Positions 25,998 to 36,331 of a stretch of 64,000 nt of DNA are shown here, piece by piece (position 1 is the first letter of the stretch; each line of letters opens with the position of its first letter). The position numbers and the translations under genes are program-made. A model generated the notes under the pieces. The model had not been told where the DNA came from. It did no database searches and saw only the letters and a list, made by a program, of their open reading frames with translations. The stretch comes from Rhyacophila brunnea (Eukaryota > Arthropoda > Insecta > Trichoptera > Rhyacophilidae). The stretch is taken from NCBI GenBank assembly GCA_022495005.1, contig JAGYXB010000051.1:310001-374000 (forward strand), written 5' to 3'.

Positions 25998-26639
25998 CAA
26001 TGACATATTAAATGGACGACTCACTTCATACCCGGTGCGCACGAGAAATTGTGCATCAAAGTCATTCACAGATGTATAGGTAGATGTCACGTGACCATTG
26101 ACGTATCCGTTTCCATTATGCGATACAAGCTTCGAGAATTTATAGTAATATAACCTTTATTGTAATGGCGTATTAGTGTCATGACTCATTGCGTTAGAAA
26201 CAGATTCTCGGTTACTTACGACTTCTCGGAGATTATACGCCAGTGAGCTCAGCGAATCACAGGCGACTGACTGTCCAATGGTTCCTGTCATTCAATTGCA
26301 TTGAATAAACATTCATCAATATCTTAAAATGGCATTTTATAAATAATAAATAATACTAACACATGCAAAGTGATATCCCATCTTTCTTGGAGTGTTTAGT
26401 AGATTTTTTTACAATTTTTAACTAGGCACATTGGCATTTTGTAACACAATAATAACGGTGGAGTCGAAACCTGACAGTCAGAAATTTTGTATGGGCAGAC
26501 CCAGCGGTGTCGCCAGACCGCTTGCAAGCAGAATGTTCATTTGAGCGTAGGATACCGATATTAAAATATGAATTTCGCCATCCGGCAGATCCGACACAAA
26601 GTGAGTGTCATTTTATTTTCTAGATGCTTCGTCCAATTG
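25998..26639. mobile_element. hAT-like non-autonomous element (CAATGACAT family), copy 1
   Basis: Left end CAATGACATATTAAATGGAC; right end inverted CAATTGGACGAAGC. The exact 8-bp duplication GCATATAG is at 25990-25997 and 26640-26647. The interior shares TTTATAGTAATATAACCTTT, ATTGTAATGGCG and GTGAGTGTCATTTTATT with 34059-34419, which defines a family. 642 bp, no transposase. It sits in a LINE relic. Confidence 0.85.
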
Positions 26640-26647
26640 GCATATAG

Positions 26648-28515
26648 CATCAAAAGTCGTATTATCCGCTTCAACTAGGTTTCTTTTTCAGCAACAAGCC
26701 GAATCCAATTATAATTTTTACCTACTGAATGGATGAGTAAGCTTATTCCTTGTAAACATTATTACAGTATTCAGTATTTGAATGTATCGGCCATCATTGG
26801 CACGGAATGTCTATGGGGCACAGGCAAGCCATGAGTAAAAAAAACTAAGTATTTTTTACACTATTACATAATATTATAATATATAACAATTTATGTAGTA
26901 AATGCTCGATTGTCATCCATTTGTAAATTTACTTTTATAGAGATGTCTGAAACTTATTTATTTTTCATAGTGTCGATTGGTTATTTTAAATATTATGTAT
27001 TAGGTATATAGAATTTATTACCATTGCAATCCAATTTACAGATATCACTAGTTTGTTGTGTTATTCTAATATTGCTATTTATTTATATATGAATGAAAGA
27101 ATAAATTAATTTGCTCAATTTGTGATATCTATGTTATATGTTAGTTTAGTAAACTTTAAACAGTTGCGTAGCTGTGTTTAATCTGAATAATCCATTGTAA
27201 AAATGATTGAGGCAAAATTAGTAATAACTTTCTCTGAAATATTTTTTGCCAAGTTTTTTATTATCATGTCCGCGTATGATTTAAAATCCTTTGAAAATGA
27301 AGTTACGGACAACTCCGCAAGATCACGCGGCATGTAATATGTAGGTATACTTGGCGCCACCAAAAAGGTGGGAAAACACATTGGCTACTAATTTGATTTG
27401 CTGGAGACGGTTGAAGCAGCATACACAATTATTTGAAGGGCAGTGGTAACCAAAACAAATAGTATTTTTATTTTTAGTAATATTATTTTTACATTTTTTT
27501 CCAGTACCCTTCAATCGTTGTAATTCAAAAAGTTTATGATAATACATTTTCTGAATAAATAAATGTCCGAGGTCTGTTGCGACCTCTTGCTGTTTGCTTG
27601 TAAATAACAGTTTATTTGTTGCACTAATGGTGAAAATTTAATAATTATATACCAATTAATTTATTTGTTTAATCAGATGTTGGCGAAGATTTTGTTAACA
27701 TTGTTACTGTCTACCATTGCTCTGAACATTAGTAGACAAACTGTCTTTGAAATTTTTAAATCTGACGTACATCAATAAACTGTTATTTTATGCTAATTGG
27801 GCTTGACTTGAAAGTTTAATAAGTATGTGTTCTTTTCTATGTTATATCCATTATTGGAAGTTAATGATATTTTTTTACTATATTTTCCCTGTTTGACGTT
27901 ACTCTATACAAGCATAGACAATGAAATCAAACCAATTTATGAGATTCTTGAAACAGATTATTCTTCTTCTGGCAATATATTGCTAATTGAATATCTTCCT
28001 GTGCATACTAATATATAGAAATGTTGAATTATAAAGTTATAATAAAGCTTTTTAGTTTAAAATTCATGAAACGATTCTTTAATCCTTTACTTATATTTGA
28101 TTTTTATAAAATCAGTATGTTTTTTTCAATATGAAACATTAATTACAATGATCTTTATGCTAATCTTAATGACAAACGTATTCATGCATCAATGATGCAT
28201 GAAAATAATCAAATACTTAAAACTTTCCAACTATTCAGAAAATTCAAAAAAAATCACAAAAATGTTAAATTTTTACTTATTATGGTGACTGTAGGTTTAT
28301 CGACTAAGAAACTCTACAGAATTGTACTTTTAATATCAATAAATAACACAATTTAGGAAATACCTACATAATAGAATTTAACATATTATATATTATATAC
28401 CTAGGTTCGATTATGTTGAAAAGTAAACAAATTCCATTTATGGTTTAGAATAGGGTAGTAATAATTCATATCTACGAGAGTTATATTAATTTACTATTAT
28501 TTTTATGATTAAGTT
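26648..28515. other. AT-rich stretch with one small inverted-repeat pair
   Basis: AATAACAGTTTATT at 27603-27616 and AATAAACTGTTATT at 27774-27787 are inverse and may bound a ~190-bp MITE, without a clear duplication. Minus-strand open frames at 27178-27547 include a Cys-rich stretch (CFGYHCPSNNCVCCF) that I could not assign. Otherwise nothing recognised. Confidence 0.4.
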
Positions 28516-29059
28516 TATTGAACATTATATAATTTAGAAAAACACTTTCTGAGAGAGTATATTATTATCACCAATAGAAAAAATCTTTTTTGAAAAAAGT
28601 AAGCCAACCGGCCGGGAATCGAACCCTGCATCTCCACGGGTAAACGCCCCAATCGTCGCATTTATCTAATATGCTACGGTGTGACATACTAAAAGCGACA
28701 AATTTTAACTATTGGTCATTTTACCTACTCATCAACGGTCTTCGAAATCAAGCTACTTTGGCAATCGATTTTTGTTTCTTAAATCAAAGTAGGTAATTAT
28801 TTACTATTACTTTTGATTAGTAACCGACGTCGTGGAATTTCTCCAATATTATTATGGTATTAAAATGACCAGTTAAAATTTGGCGCTATTAGTATGTCAC
28901 ACCGTAGCATATTGGATAAATGCGACGATTGGGGATTTACCCGTGGAGATGCAGGGTTCAATTCCCGGCCGGTTGACTTACTTTTTTCAAAAAAAAAATT
29001 CTATTGGTGATAATATACTCTCTCAGAAAGTGTTTTTCTAAATTATATAGTGTTCAATA
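28516..29059. mobile_element. Head-to-head pair of tRNA-derived SINEs forming a long foldback, family A
   Basis: Arms 28516-28733 and 28856-29059 are near-perfect inverse copies, about 205-218 bp, around a ~122-bp spacer. Each arm carries a SINE: tRNA-like head with A-box region TAGCATATTGGATAAATGCG, B box GGGTTCAATTCCCGG (right arm) or its counterpart GGGAATCGAACCC on + (left arm), then CTTACTTTTTTCAAAA, TTCTATTGGTGATAATATAC and AGAAAGTGTTTTTCTAAATT. Related pieces lie at 33961-34470 and 35798-35908. The arms match inside the head too, so the dimer probably arose by inverted duplication. Confidence 0.85.
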
Positions 29060-29207
29060 ATCAAAATGATATATTCTTAAATATTGTGAATTATTCGTTT
29101 GAATAAAAGAAACAGTTAATTATGATTAAGTTTACATTATCAAAAAAATAATTAAATCGAGTCGTTGTCTTAACACAAGCAACCATTTATTTATAGCTAC
29201 GACATAA

Positions 29208-29452
29208 CGTCGTTGAAACTAGAAAATTGTGTAACTCCAAAAACACTACTTTACAGGAGAGACAAAAACATTATGGTTTCCTATACAAATGTATGGTTTT
29301 GGAGTGAAATCATCCATGATTTAACAATGATACAATTTTTCTGGAATTACAAAATTTGCAAGACGGATAGATATTATCAACGGCCACTAGATGGCATTCA
29401 AAGTCAATTTTCGATTAAAACGGAGTTACACAATTTTCTAGTTTCAACGACG
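29208..29452. mobile_element. 245-bp MITE with 31-bp perfect TIRs and ATAA duplication
   Basis: The first 31 bp (starting CGTCGTTGAAACTAGAAAAT) and last 31 bp are exact inverse complements. ATAA flanks both sides (29204-29207 and 29453-29456). The superfamily is uncertain from a 4-bp duplication and a CGTCG end. A 167-codon open frame starting here runs on into the adjacent SINE and is not a gene. Confidence 0.88.
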
Positions 29453-29499
29453 ATAAGTAAGATTTTTAGAGTCATTATAAAATGTAACAAGTATTTCTT

Positions 29500-29702
29500 G
29501 GCGGCCCTCGTAGTCCAATGTATAAGACGCTCGCCTATCACCGGGAGTTGCGAGTTTGATCTCGGTGAGGTCATAATATATTTATGTCATTCTGTCAAAG
29601 CATGTGTGTATTTGATTGATTGTCTTATATTGTTAAATACACTACTGTTATTGGGCCACTTGGCCAATGTAGTGTTAAAAATAATATGTATGTATGTATT
29701 AT
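29500..29702 (+). mobile_element. tRNA-derived SINE, family B
   Basis: Head GGCGGCCCTCGTAGTCCAAT with an A-box-like segment, B box GAGTTTGATCTCGG (about 29551-29564), a body containing GGGCCACTTGGCCAATGTAG and TGTTAAAAATAATATG, and a (GTAT)n tail. Head resembles the SINE at 11459-11656; the tail resembles 51826-51992. Confidence 0.8.
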
Positions 29703-29751
29703 TTTTATCTAGTTGAAGAAATAATTGAATCTAATAAAGCCATTGATAAAA

Positions 29752-30086
29752 TAAATAAATAATAATTATACAATGTTATAATAATTATTTTAATATATCT
29801 ATATAATAATGTAACGGAAATCAGTTCAAAAATATAAACACCACAACAAAACAGACATCATTTTGATTTTTAAATTTAATAATAAAGATAAACGTTGCAT
29901 TTTTCATGCGGATAATAAATAAATATAAATAAATAATAATTATACAATGTTATAATAATTATTTTAATATATCTATATAATAATGTAACGGAAATCAGTT
30001 CAAAAATATAAACACCACAACAAAACAGACATCATTTTGATTTTTAAATTTAATAATAAAGATAAACGTTGCATTTTTCATGCGGA
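29752..30086 (+). repeat. Tandem duplication, unit ~161 bp, period 174 bp
   Basis: 29752-29912 and 29926-30086 appear identical base for base (for example TGTAACGGAAATCAGTTCAA and TTGCATTTTTCATGCGGA in both), separated by 13 bp of AT-rich DNA. The absence of differences indicates a very recent duplication or an assembly artefact. Confidence 0.93.
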
Positions 30087-33000
30087 ATATTTTCCCAGTA
30101 AACTTATCACGTAAAAAGTGACGCGAGAGAAAATTCCCATTTGAATTTCAAATAATAAATATCCGTGGCAATACAGCGCACACAATTCGTCGTGATATAA
30201 AGATAATAGGTCTTCCGTCTTCTACGAGGCAGGCAGATAAAGAGTGTCTCAGCACTATGCAGAGCTTTCGTAGCGGGTAGTAGCTATATCTCGTAGCGAG
30301 CGTAGCAACGTAGCACCTACCCCAGGCAGTCTAAAGTGTTTCTCTTGTAAATCACCGTTGCTAACTTAGTTTCTCCCGCTTATGTCTCTGCTTGGCAATT
30401 TTTCTTCGTCTCTTATTCGCCTTCATGTAGCTTCTTGCAGCGTGGGTAATTTGTTTGATACTTCTTCTTGTAGAAAATTGGGTTTAACTTTTATTTCGTA
30501 CAAAGCTGAGTGAAAATTGCTTAAAGAATCAGCGGATATTCGATTTAGAGTGTTATTCAATTTCTGTCATACGCGTTGGGAAATTTTGTACGCGTCCTTA
30601 AATGTGATAAGTTTTCTTTATACAAAAAATGAGGATTTATGATTTCGTATGTAACTACTGTAAGATACATAGATATCATACGCAAATTAAACATTCTTCT
30701 TCTTGAAGCGGACAAAACTAGTCCTGAATAATATTAAATTAAATGGAGGTAGTACTAAAAATTGTATTTTATTTTATTAATTCGATCCATTTTCATTGAG
30801 AATTGAAAGTTAACACAATAAAATAAATTTATATTCCGTGTTAAAGATTTTACTGGGAATAATTGACAGCGATACGTAAAGTTAAAATAGGCATCTGTAT
30901 ATATTAAAATTTATAGTTTATAACGAGAAATAACGTTTTATAAAATTTATACCAAACTATATGTGATCATGGTAATAAAAACCATAAGCTTATGTAAAAC
31001 GGCATGTTTAAAAAAACTTTTGATGGTGGATAATTCCCATGAGATTTATATGGGTCACCCTTTTGCTTCATATCAAATCGGTTGTCTTTACTTACAATAG
31101 CTCATCATGTCTAACGTATTTTTAGTTATTTTATTAAATAACACGTCTCTTGTAGAATGCTTTAAATAGACATTTAAAAAACACTTAAAAAGCGAAAACT
31201 TTTTAATAACTGTGCAAATCATGTGTACACATACTTACATGTAATGCATTTTTTACGATATTTTATATGCATTATTTGATATATGCATATTATAATATAA
31301 AAAGTAAAACATTTGAATGTTAACGCCAGTTATATAAGTATAATCTGAAGATACCAAAATTCAAAAGTCACTAGAATTTATTTATATAGAAGAGTATAAT
31401 GCCATTATCAATTAGAATTAAATTTTATTTTTGACTAAGTACCATCAATTATTGATCGTTTAATATTATTAATGATATATATTTTAAAAATATTTTTATT
31501 AAAAAAATCCGGTTTTAAAGTTAATAATGTATATTTTAAAAAGAAGCGACGCCAGTATAACTAACATGTGCATCCAAAATCTACCCTTAACTATTCAAAT
31601 GTAGCACCCTCCAATTCATGTTATTTTTAAATAAGCCACATGTAACTACAGTATGAAACATATTGCTCCTTCTTTCGGCCACTAAGTCTCCTAGAATCCC
31701 TGACTATCTCTCGATACAAAAGATAGTAAGCCATTCCATTACATATTCAATTAAGCAGGAAAAAATCTATCATAAGGATTACCTTTAATAAGGGCCATAA
31801 TCCCTCTTCAGTGGGGGGATATTCTGTCGTATCGTACTGACGTTTTGTTTGGACAAAATGGTAAAATAACGAATGCTTACTTGAGAATTACCGATATAAC
31901 ATGGGATTAGATTATTTATTTATGTTACACGAAATATTTTCCAAATGTCTACGCCTTGATTAGTTATTATTAAAATAAAATAAGTTTTTTTAAAATAAAT
32001 TATAATAGTATAAATCAGGGGTTTTTAACCTTTCTGTTTGAGTGCATTTGCAATGAAATATTGATAAACTAATATATTATAATATACTTGTGAAATACCT
32101 CTGAAATGAGTAGGATATCTTTTATCATATCTTTTACTACCTGGGTGAGTACTTAGTCTAGTTTAGTTTAGTCTCGTAAGACTATCAATTTTTTTTAAAT
32201 GATGTATTTTCAACAGTAAAAATTCAAAAATAACATAAATCTACTCTATGTTCACATAAAAATTAAATTTTTTGTATTACAAAAATATTTAACAATATTG
32301 CAAGAATATTTATGTAAGTATTAATATTTGATAATATATTAATGGTTGCATAAATGCTACGAACAAAATTTTATATTTAAATGGAAATATGGAGAAAAAC
32401 ATACCTAAATTCCATTCTATTTTTCTCATAAATATTGAAACACTATGATAAAAAGTAATATTAATTATAACATATTTCATAATATAATTAATATAAACAG
32501 ATTTATAATGCACTTTTTCACATTTTAAGCATTGTGTATATTGTATACTTACCTGCATATGACATGAATATAATTTACGTAGTGCTTTAAGATGTTGTAA
32601 AAAAACACAAGTTTTAAAAATATATTTTTCTGAAAAGGTTCATAACTACTATAAATAAATTGGAAAAAAATATTTAAATTAAATCATGATTTGTTACTTA
32701 TTCAAAATATTATTAACAACAAAAATTAATAATAGTAACAACACCTCATAAACACATTTTTCTGATACTTAAATCGTAAAATAAAACTAGTGATTTTGGA
32801 CATAATGTATGCAATACCAGTTTTATTCGATTTGCAAACAGTACAAAAGGGGATCGCATTGTGATAGCAAAAAAGATAATGACCTTCTCATATGCACCCT
32901 TTTAAATAGCACTGTCCTAATTTGAATTTCATGTAAGGATTATAACTACCGAATGGTTATGTAGCTATCTGCTGAATAACGTATATTTGATTGCTCATTC

Positions 33001-33217
33001 TTTAATTCTTCCCTAGTAATCAAGTTTTTATTTCATTTATTTGGTATAACATGCTATTTGACAACAAAATTGCAGATATAACTCTGCTACCTCTATCTAT
33101 CGATTAGTATTTAAAAACTTTGCTTTGTATCACGTCATATATGGAAACGAAGAGTTTTTTACTTAGGGAATCACCGTGGCTGTTATTTGTACTCTATAAT
33201 GTTCACTCTACTCTTCT

Positions 33218-33356
33218 GCAACATCTTTTTGGCTACGCTTCTAGGCGCTGTTGTCTATTAAATGAGAGGAGCTTGTTAGTTTATAATGGAAGTGCGGTTT
33301 TAAATGGGTGGAGCATGTTAGTTCACAATTTTAACACGTAGCCAAGAAGATGTTGC
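33218..33356. mobile_element. 139-bp MITE-like inverted-repeat element
   Basis: GCAACATCTTTTTGGCTACG at the left and CGTAGCCAAGAAGATGTTGC at the right are inverse at 18 of 20. The centre has two similar segments (GGAGCTTGTTAGTTTATAAT and GGAGCATGTTAGTTCACAAT). No clear target duplication. Confidence 0.65.
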
Positions 33357-33960
33357 TAATGAGTAGTTATATATGTTTTACCATTTATGTATTAAGAACA
33401 TTCTCCGGAAGAAGTTTAGAACGTACGTTAGAATGGATGAATATAATTAATAGTATCATACTATGATACCCTAAGTATAAAATAATATAACACAATTGAA
33501 AAAATTCCTAGCAATATATTATTATGGAAATATCTTACATATTTTACGTAATGCATTATGTAAATACATATATTATGTCAAATATAGATCGCGAAATATT
33601 CCAAAACTATGTGAAAAAAGCGGAGAGCAATGAAAAGTTTAACAATATGCATTTTATTTATTCACGTACGTCGGTATGAATTATTTATTAATAGATTGAT
33701 TAAGTTCACCCTGTTGAGCGGCTGTTCCTGAAGACATAGATTCCAGGTTATTTTATTAAACAAAAATTAAATGAATACTTTTGATTTCCGATTACTTTTT
33801 TCCGACAAAAGAATATTGTACGTAATGAGTATATATTTAATGCGCAAATACAAACCAATAGAAGTATCAAAGTTGTCTTATAATTTATTATAATATACAC
33901 TATACATACTATATACATATACAAAATTTGTCGCATTTAAGTACGGTGCCTTTAAAATCG

Positions 33961-34470
33961 TGGTCAATGTGCACGGGCGTGAAACCCAAGAGATGTAGGT
34001 TCGATGTCCTGCGGGGTGTCTTACTTTTTTCAAAAAGATTTTTTCTATTGGTTATACTCAATGACATTATTAATGGACAACGCACTCAATACAGTAGCTA
34101 GCAATTAAATTCACGCACAGCGACATTCGCACATGTAGACGTCACGCAATTTTCATTATGCGATATCACGCATCGGGAATTTATAGCAATATCACCTTTA
34201 TTGTAATGGCGTTAGAATAGTATTTCTAGTGTCAATGTTCATTTGAACGAACCCTTTCGAACCGAACCGTTCGGCAGACTCGACTAAAAGCATCGGGAAT
34301 TTATAGCAATATCACCTTTATTGTAATGGCGTTAGAACAGATTATGCCATTCGGCAGACCCGACAAAAAAGTGAGTGTCATTTTTATTCCCAGATGATTT
34401 GTCCATATTAATGTCATTGGTTATACTACATTTTCTCGGAAGTGTTTTCAAAATTATGTATGTACAATAT
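33961..34470 (+). mobile_element. tRNA-derived SINE, family A, split by a hAT insertion
   Basis: The head carries GTAGGTTCGATGTCCTG (B box near 33995-34011), then GTGTCTTACTTTTTTCAAAA and TTTTTTCTATTGGTTATACT up to 34058. The tail resumes at 34428 with ACATTTTCTCGGAAGTGTTT. Removing 34059-34419 and one duplication restores the family-A order seen at 28856-29059, so the SINE was present before the transposon. Confidence 0.78.
34059..34419. mobile_element. hAT-like non-autonomous element (CAATGACAT family), copy 2, nested in a SINE
   Basis: Ends CAATGACATTA / TAATGTCATTG are exact inverses. GTTATACT flanks both sides exactly (34051-34058, 34420-34427). Internally, the segment CATCGGGAATTTATAGCAAT through GTAATGGCGTTAGAA occurs twice, at 34170 and 34290, exactly 120 bp apart. 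Related to 25998-26639. 361 bp. Confidence 0.9.
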
Positions 34471-34569
34471 TATGAATATTTTTTTGATTTGGACAACCTC
34501 CCCCCCAACCAATTTTCTGTGTGCCTTTATCAATGCACTGATCAACAATCGCATCACCTGTTAACACTC

Positions 34570-34820
34570 GTCAACTCGTATTAATCGTCCCGCAATAGTC
34601 CGAGTTGACTTAAACGCATTTCGCAGTCTCGTGGCCGCTTTACGAGTTTCCACAGAGTCCCAGAGCGGCGAATTTCCCGACCATTTAATGACCTGTGCAA
34701 AGCGTAATTACATTTTACGAGTTACACCTGGGTAGTAGTAGTTGTGGTGGGGGGAACACGTGGAACCCAGACGAAGGTTAAACGTCTCGGCTGAGACGGA
34801 TCTCTTTTTACTGTCGTCAT
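34570..34820. promoter_or_regulatory. Unique, less AT-rich block with homeodomain-like and E-box sites; candidate enhancer
   Basis: Lies 1.4-1.7 kb upstream of exon B, between repeats and with no repeat partner in the window. It contains TAATTACATT and ATTTAATGAC (homeodomain-type cores), AACACGTGGAA (E-box) and many CG steps. Its composition stands out from the AT-rich intron. Regulatory function is a guess from composition and motifs. Confidence 0.3.
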
Positions 34821-35286
34821 CTTATTCAATGAGAGAGTTTTAAGGCTATATACTTTAGAGTTGGAGTAGGACTTTGTTTGACATGTTTACCATAATCAAC
34901 TAGATTTTAGATGTAATGGTAATACGTTCAGGGATAAGTATTATTTAAACATCCAATAGTTTAATCGTTCTCTCTTCCACTTACTTTAGAGTATAGATAG
35001 ACGTCCTTTTAATTTTTTTAAGACCAATTCTTCCTAGGACAACTACAACCCTATATAAGTATGTCCAAAGATATTGGTAATATAATATTATGTATATTTA
35101 AAGATGGCCGTTTTATGATACAAGATGTTAACCAGAATATGAGGTTCTTTAAAAAAAATGTGCTTGTGATCTAGCGTGTCGATATTCACTTTAAATTGAT
35201 CGTTAAACTGTCTGGTTATCATGCGAAATGTCAAGTTTATTCTTATTCCAGGCACTGCAATCATTTATTATGTAAGTTATAGTCTC

Positions 35287-35598
35287 CAGTGGGTCTATTC
35301 TATACTTATCGAACACTAAATTGATAAATAGTATCAAACTTAGGGTAGGTTTGTATCAAAATATTAGCACTTATTGTAACAATTACACGAAGCCGGTTTT
35401 TATTGTTGCAATAAGTGCGATATTTTAACAGCAGCAAGATATGTGCTGTTAAAATATAGCACTTATTGCAACAATAAAAACCGGCTTCGTGTAATTGTTA
35501 CAATAAGTGCTAATATTTTGATACAAACCTACCCTAAGTTTGATAATATTTATCACTTTATCACTTTAGCGGTCGATAAGCATAGAATAGACCCACTG
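35287..35598. mobile_element. Hairpin MITE, copy 1 (312-bp near-complete palindrome)
   Basis: The ends CAGTGGGTCTATTCTAT / ATAGAATAGACCCACTG are inverse. The arms stay complementary to the centre, including GCACTTATTGTAACAATTAC, ACGAAGCCGGTTTTTATTGT and the inner TTTTAACAGCA, leaving only a short loop near 35428-35432. A small insertion/deletion lies between TATCGA and the TATCAAACTT region. A second, less symmetric copy is at 43925-44240. Confidence 0.88.
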
Positions 35599-35797
35599 AA
35601 AACAATTTCAATATTCTCACGAGCAAGAATTAAAATTCTATCTTTATTGGGTAACCTCAATTGATATACTATTTTTATGAAATATTTAATTATATTTATA
35701 GATTTTTTTAATTAACTACCAACGTAATAATTTAAATAATCTTACGTACTAATTTATAATATATGTATAAACATATTTTTATAGAACATACCTACAT

Positions 35798-35908
35798 AAT
35801 TTTGAAAAACACTTCTGAGAAAATATATTATAACCAATAGAAAAAATCTTTTTGAAAAAAGTAAAACACCCAGCAGAAATATTTTCTCAGAAGTGTTTTT
35901 CAAAATTA
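35798..35908. repeat. Truncated inverted pair of SINE family-A tails
   Basis: AATTTTGAAAAACACTTCTGAG at the left and CTCAGAAGTGTTTTTCAAAATT at the right are inverse. The left arm also has AACCAATAGAAAAAATCTTT and TTGAAAAAAGTAA of the family-A tail. The heads are missing. The sequence after the right arm (CTTGTGAATTATTC) is also shared with DNA after 29059. Confidence 0.65.
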
Positions 35909-36257
35909 TTTATGGTCAATAATTAGAATAGTACATTACAAAATCTTGTGAATTATTCTCTGAATAAAAGAAATAGTTATTTAATATTTTTTATGATTCA
36001 AAATATCGTCTACTATATCATAAATAAAAAAGTTGTTTTTATAATATATATATATATATATTGAACACCATGTTTTATACCATTTTATTCCCATGATTTT
36101 TAAAAAAATAACAAAAACTCGTTTACAATTTTTTAATCTTATAATATATATAATATCAAAAGAACCACATATATTATTATACTATTCAATTGTTGTATCA
36201 TCAATCAATAATCATAAGATGGTATCATAATGACGTATTTTTCTTTTATGATTTCAG

Positions 36258-36331
36258 CCAATCATGTACGAGGGTCAGGATAAAAACCCGGAGATGTGCC
36301 GCGTCTTACTCACACATGAAGTTATGTGCAG
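36258..36331 (+). CDS. kn: COE/EBF transcription factor (knot/collier), internal exon B, first half of zinc knuckle
   Basis: A 74-nt exon after acceptor TTATGATTTCAG, with donor GTAAAT at 36332. It has 24 full codons starting PIMYEGQDKNPEMCRV and ending LLTHEVMC, plus two bases (AG) of a split serine codon. This is the most invariant block of the COE DNA-binding domain. The His of THEVMC and its Cys are the first two ligands of the family-specific zinc knuckle (H-x3-C-x2-C-x5-C, EBF1 His157 and Cys161). The segment begins with Pro where vertebrate EBF1 has Ala; I recall Pro in insect proteins too. It is in phase with exon A (25.6 kb upstream) and exon C (4.15 kb downstream). No stop or frameshift is present, so it looks functional. 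Confidence 0.97.

Larger units (their letters stand above)
10644..36257 (+). other. Knot/collier intron between exons A and B (25.6 kb)
   Basis: Bounded by GTGAGT at 10644 and TTTCAG at 36257, joining phase-compatible exons. It is about 25.6 kb and holds most of the mobile elements of the window. Stretches without a recognised element are mainly 14006-16550, 18291-19959, 20262-22630, 24085-25643, 27791-28515 and 30087-33217; these are AT-rich with only short chance frames. A (TA)n tract lies near 11327-11342. The interval 30100-30480 is less AT-rich and non-repetitive within the window, and may be conserved regulatory DNA, which I cannot test. Confidence 0.9.

Noticed and set aside
27178..27547. 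Minus-strand frames with a Cys-rich stretch, possibly a zinc-binding C-terminus of a transposase
   Set aside because: Frames overlap in different phases and no family order could be followed with confidence.
29213..29716. 167-codon + frame, the second longest of the window
   Set aside because: It is formed by a MITE (29208-29452) running into a SINE (29500-29702).
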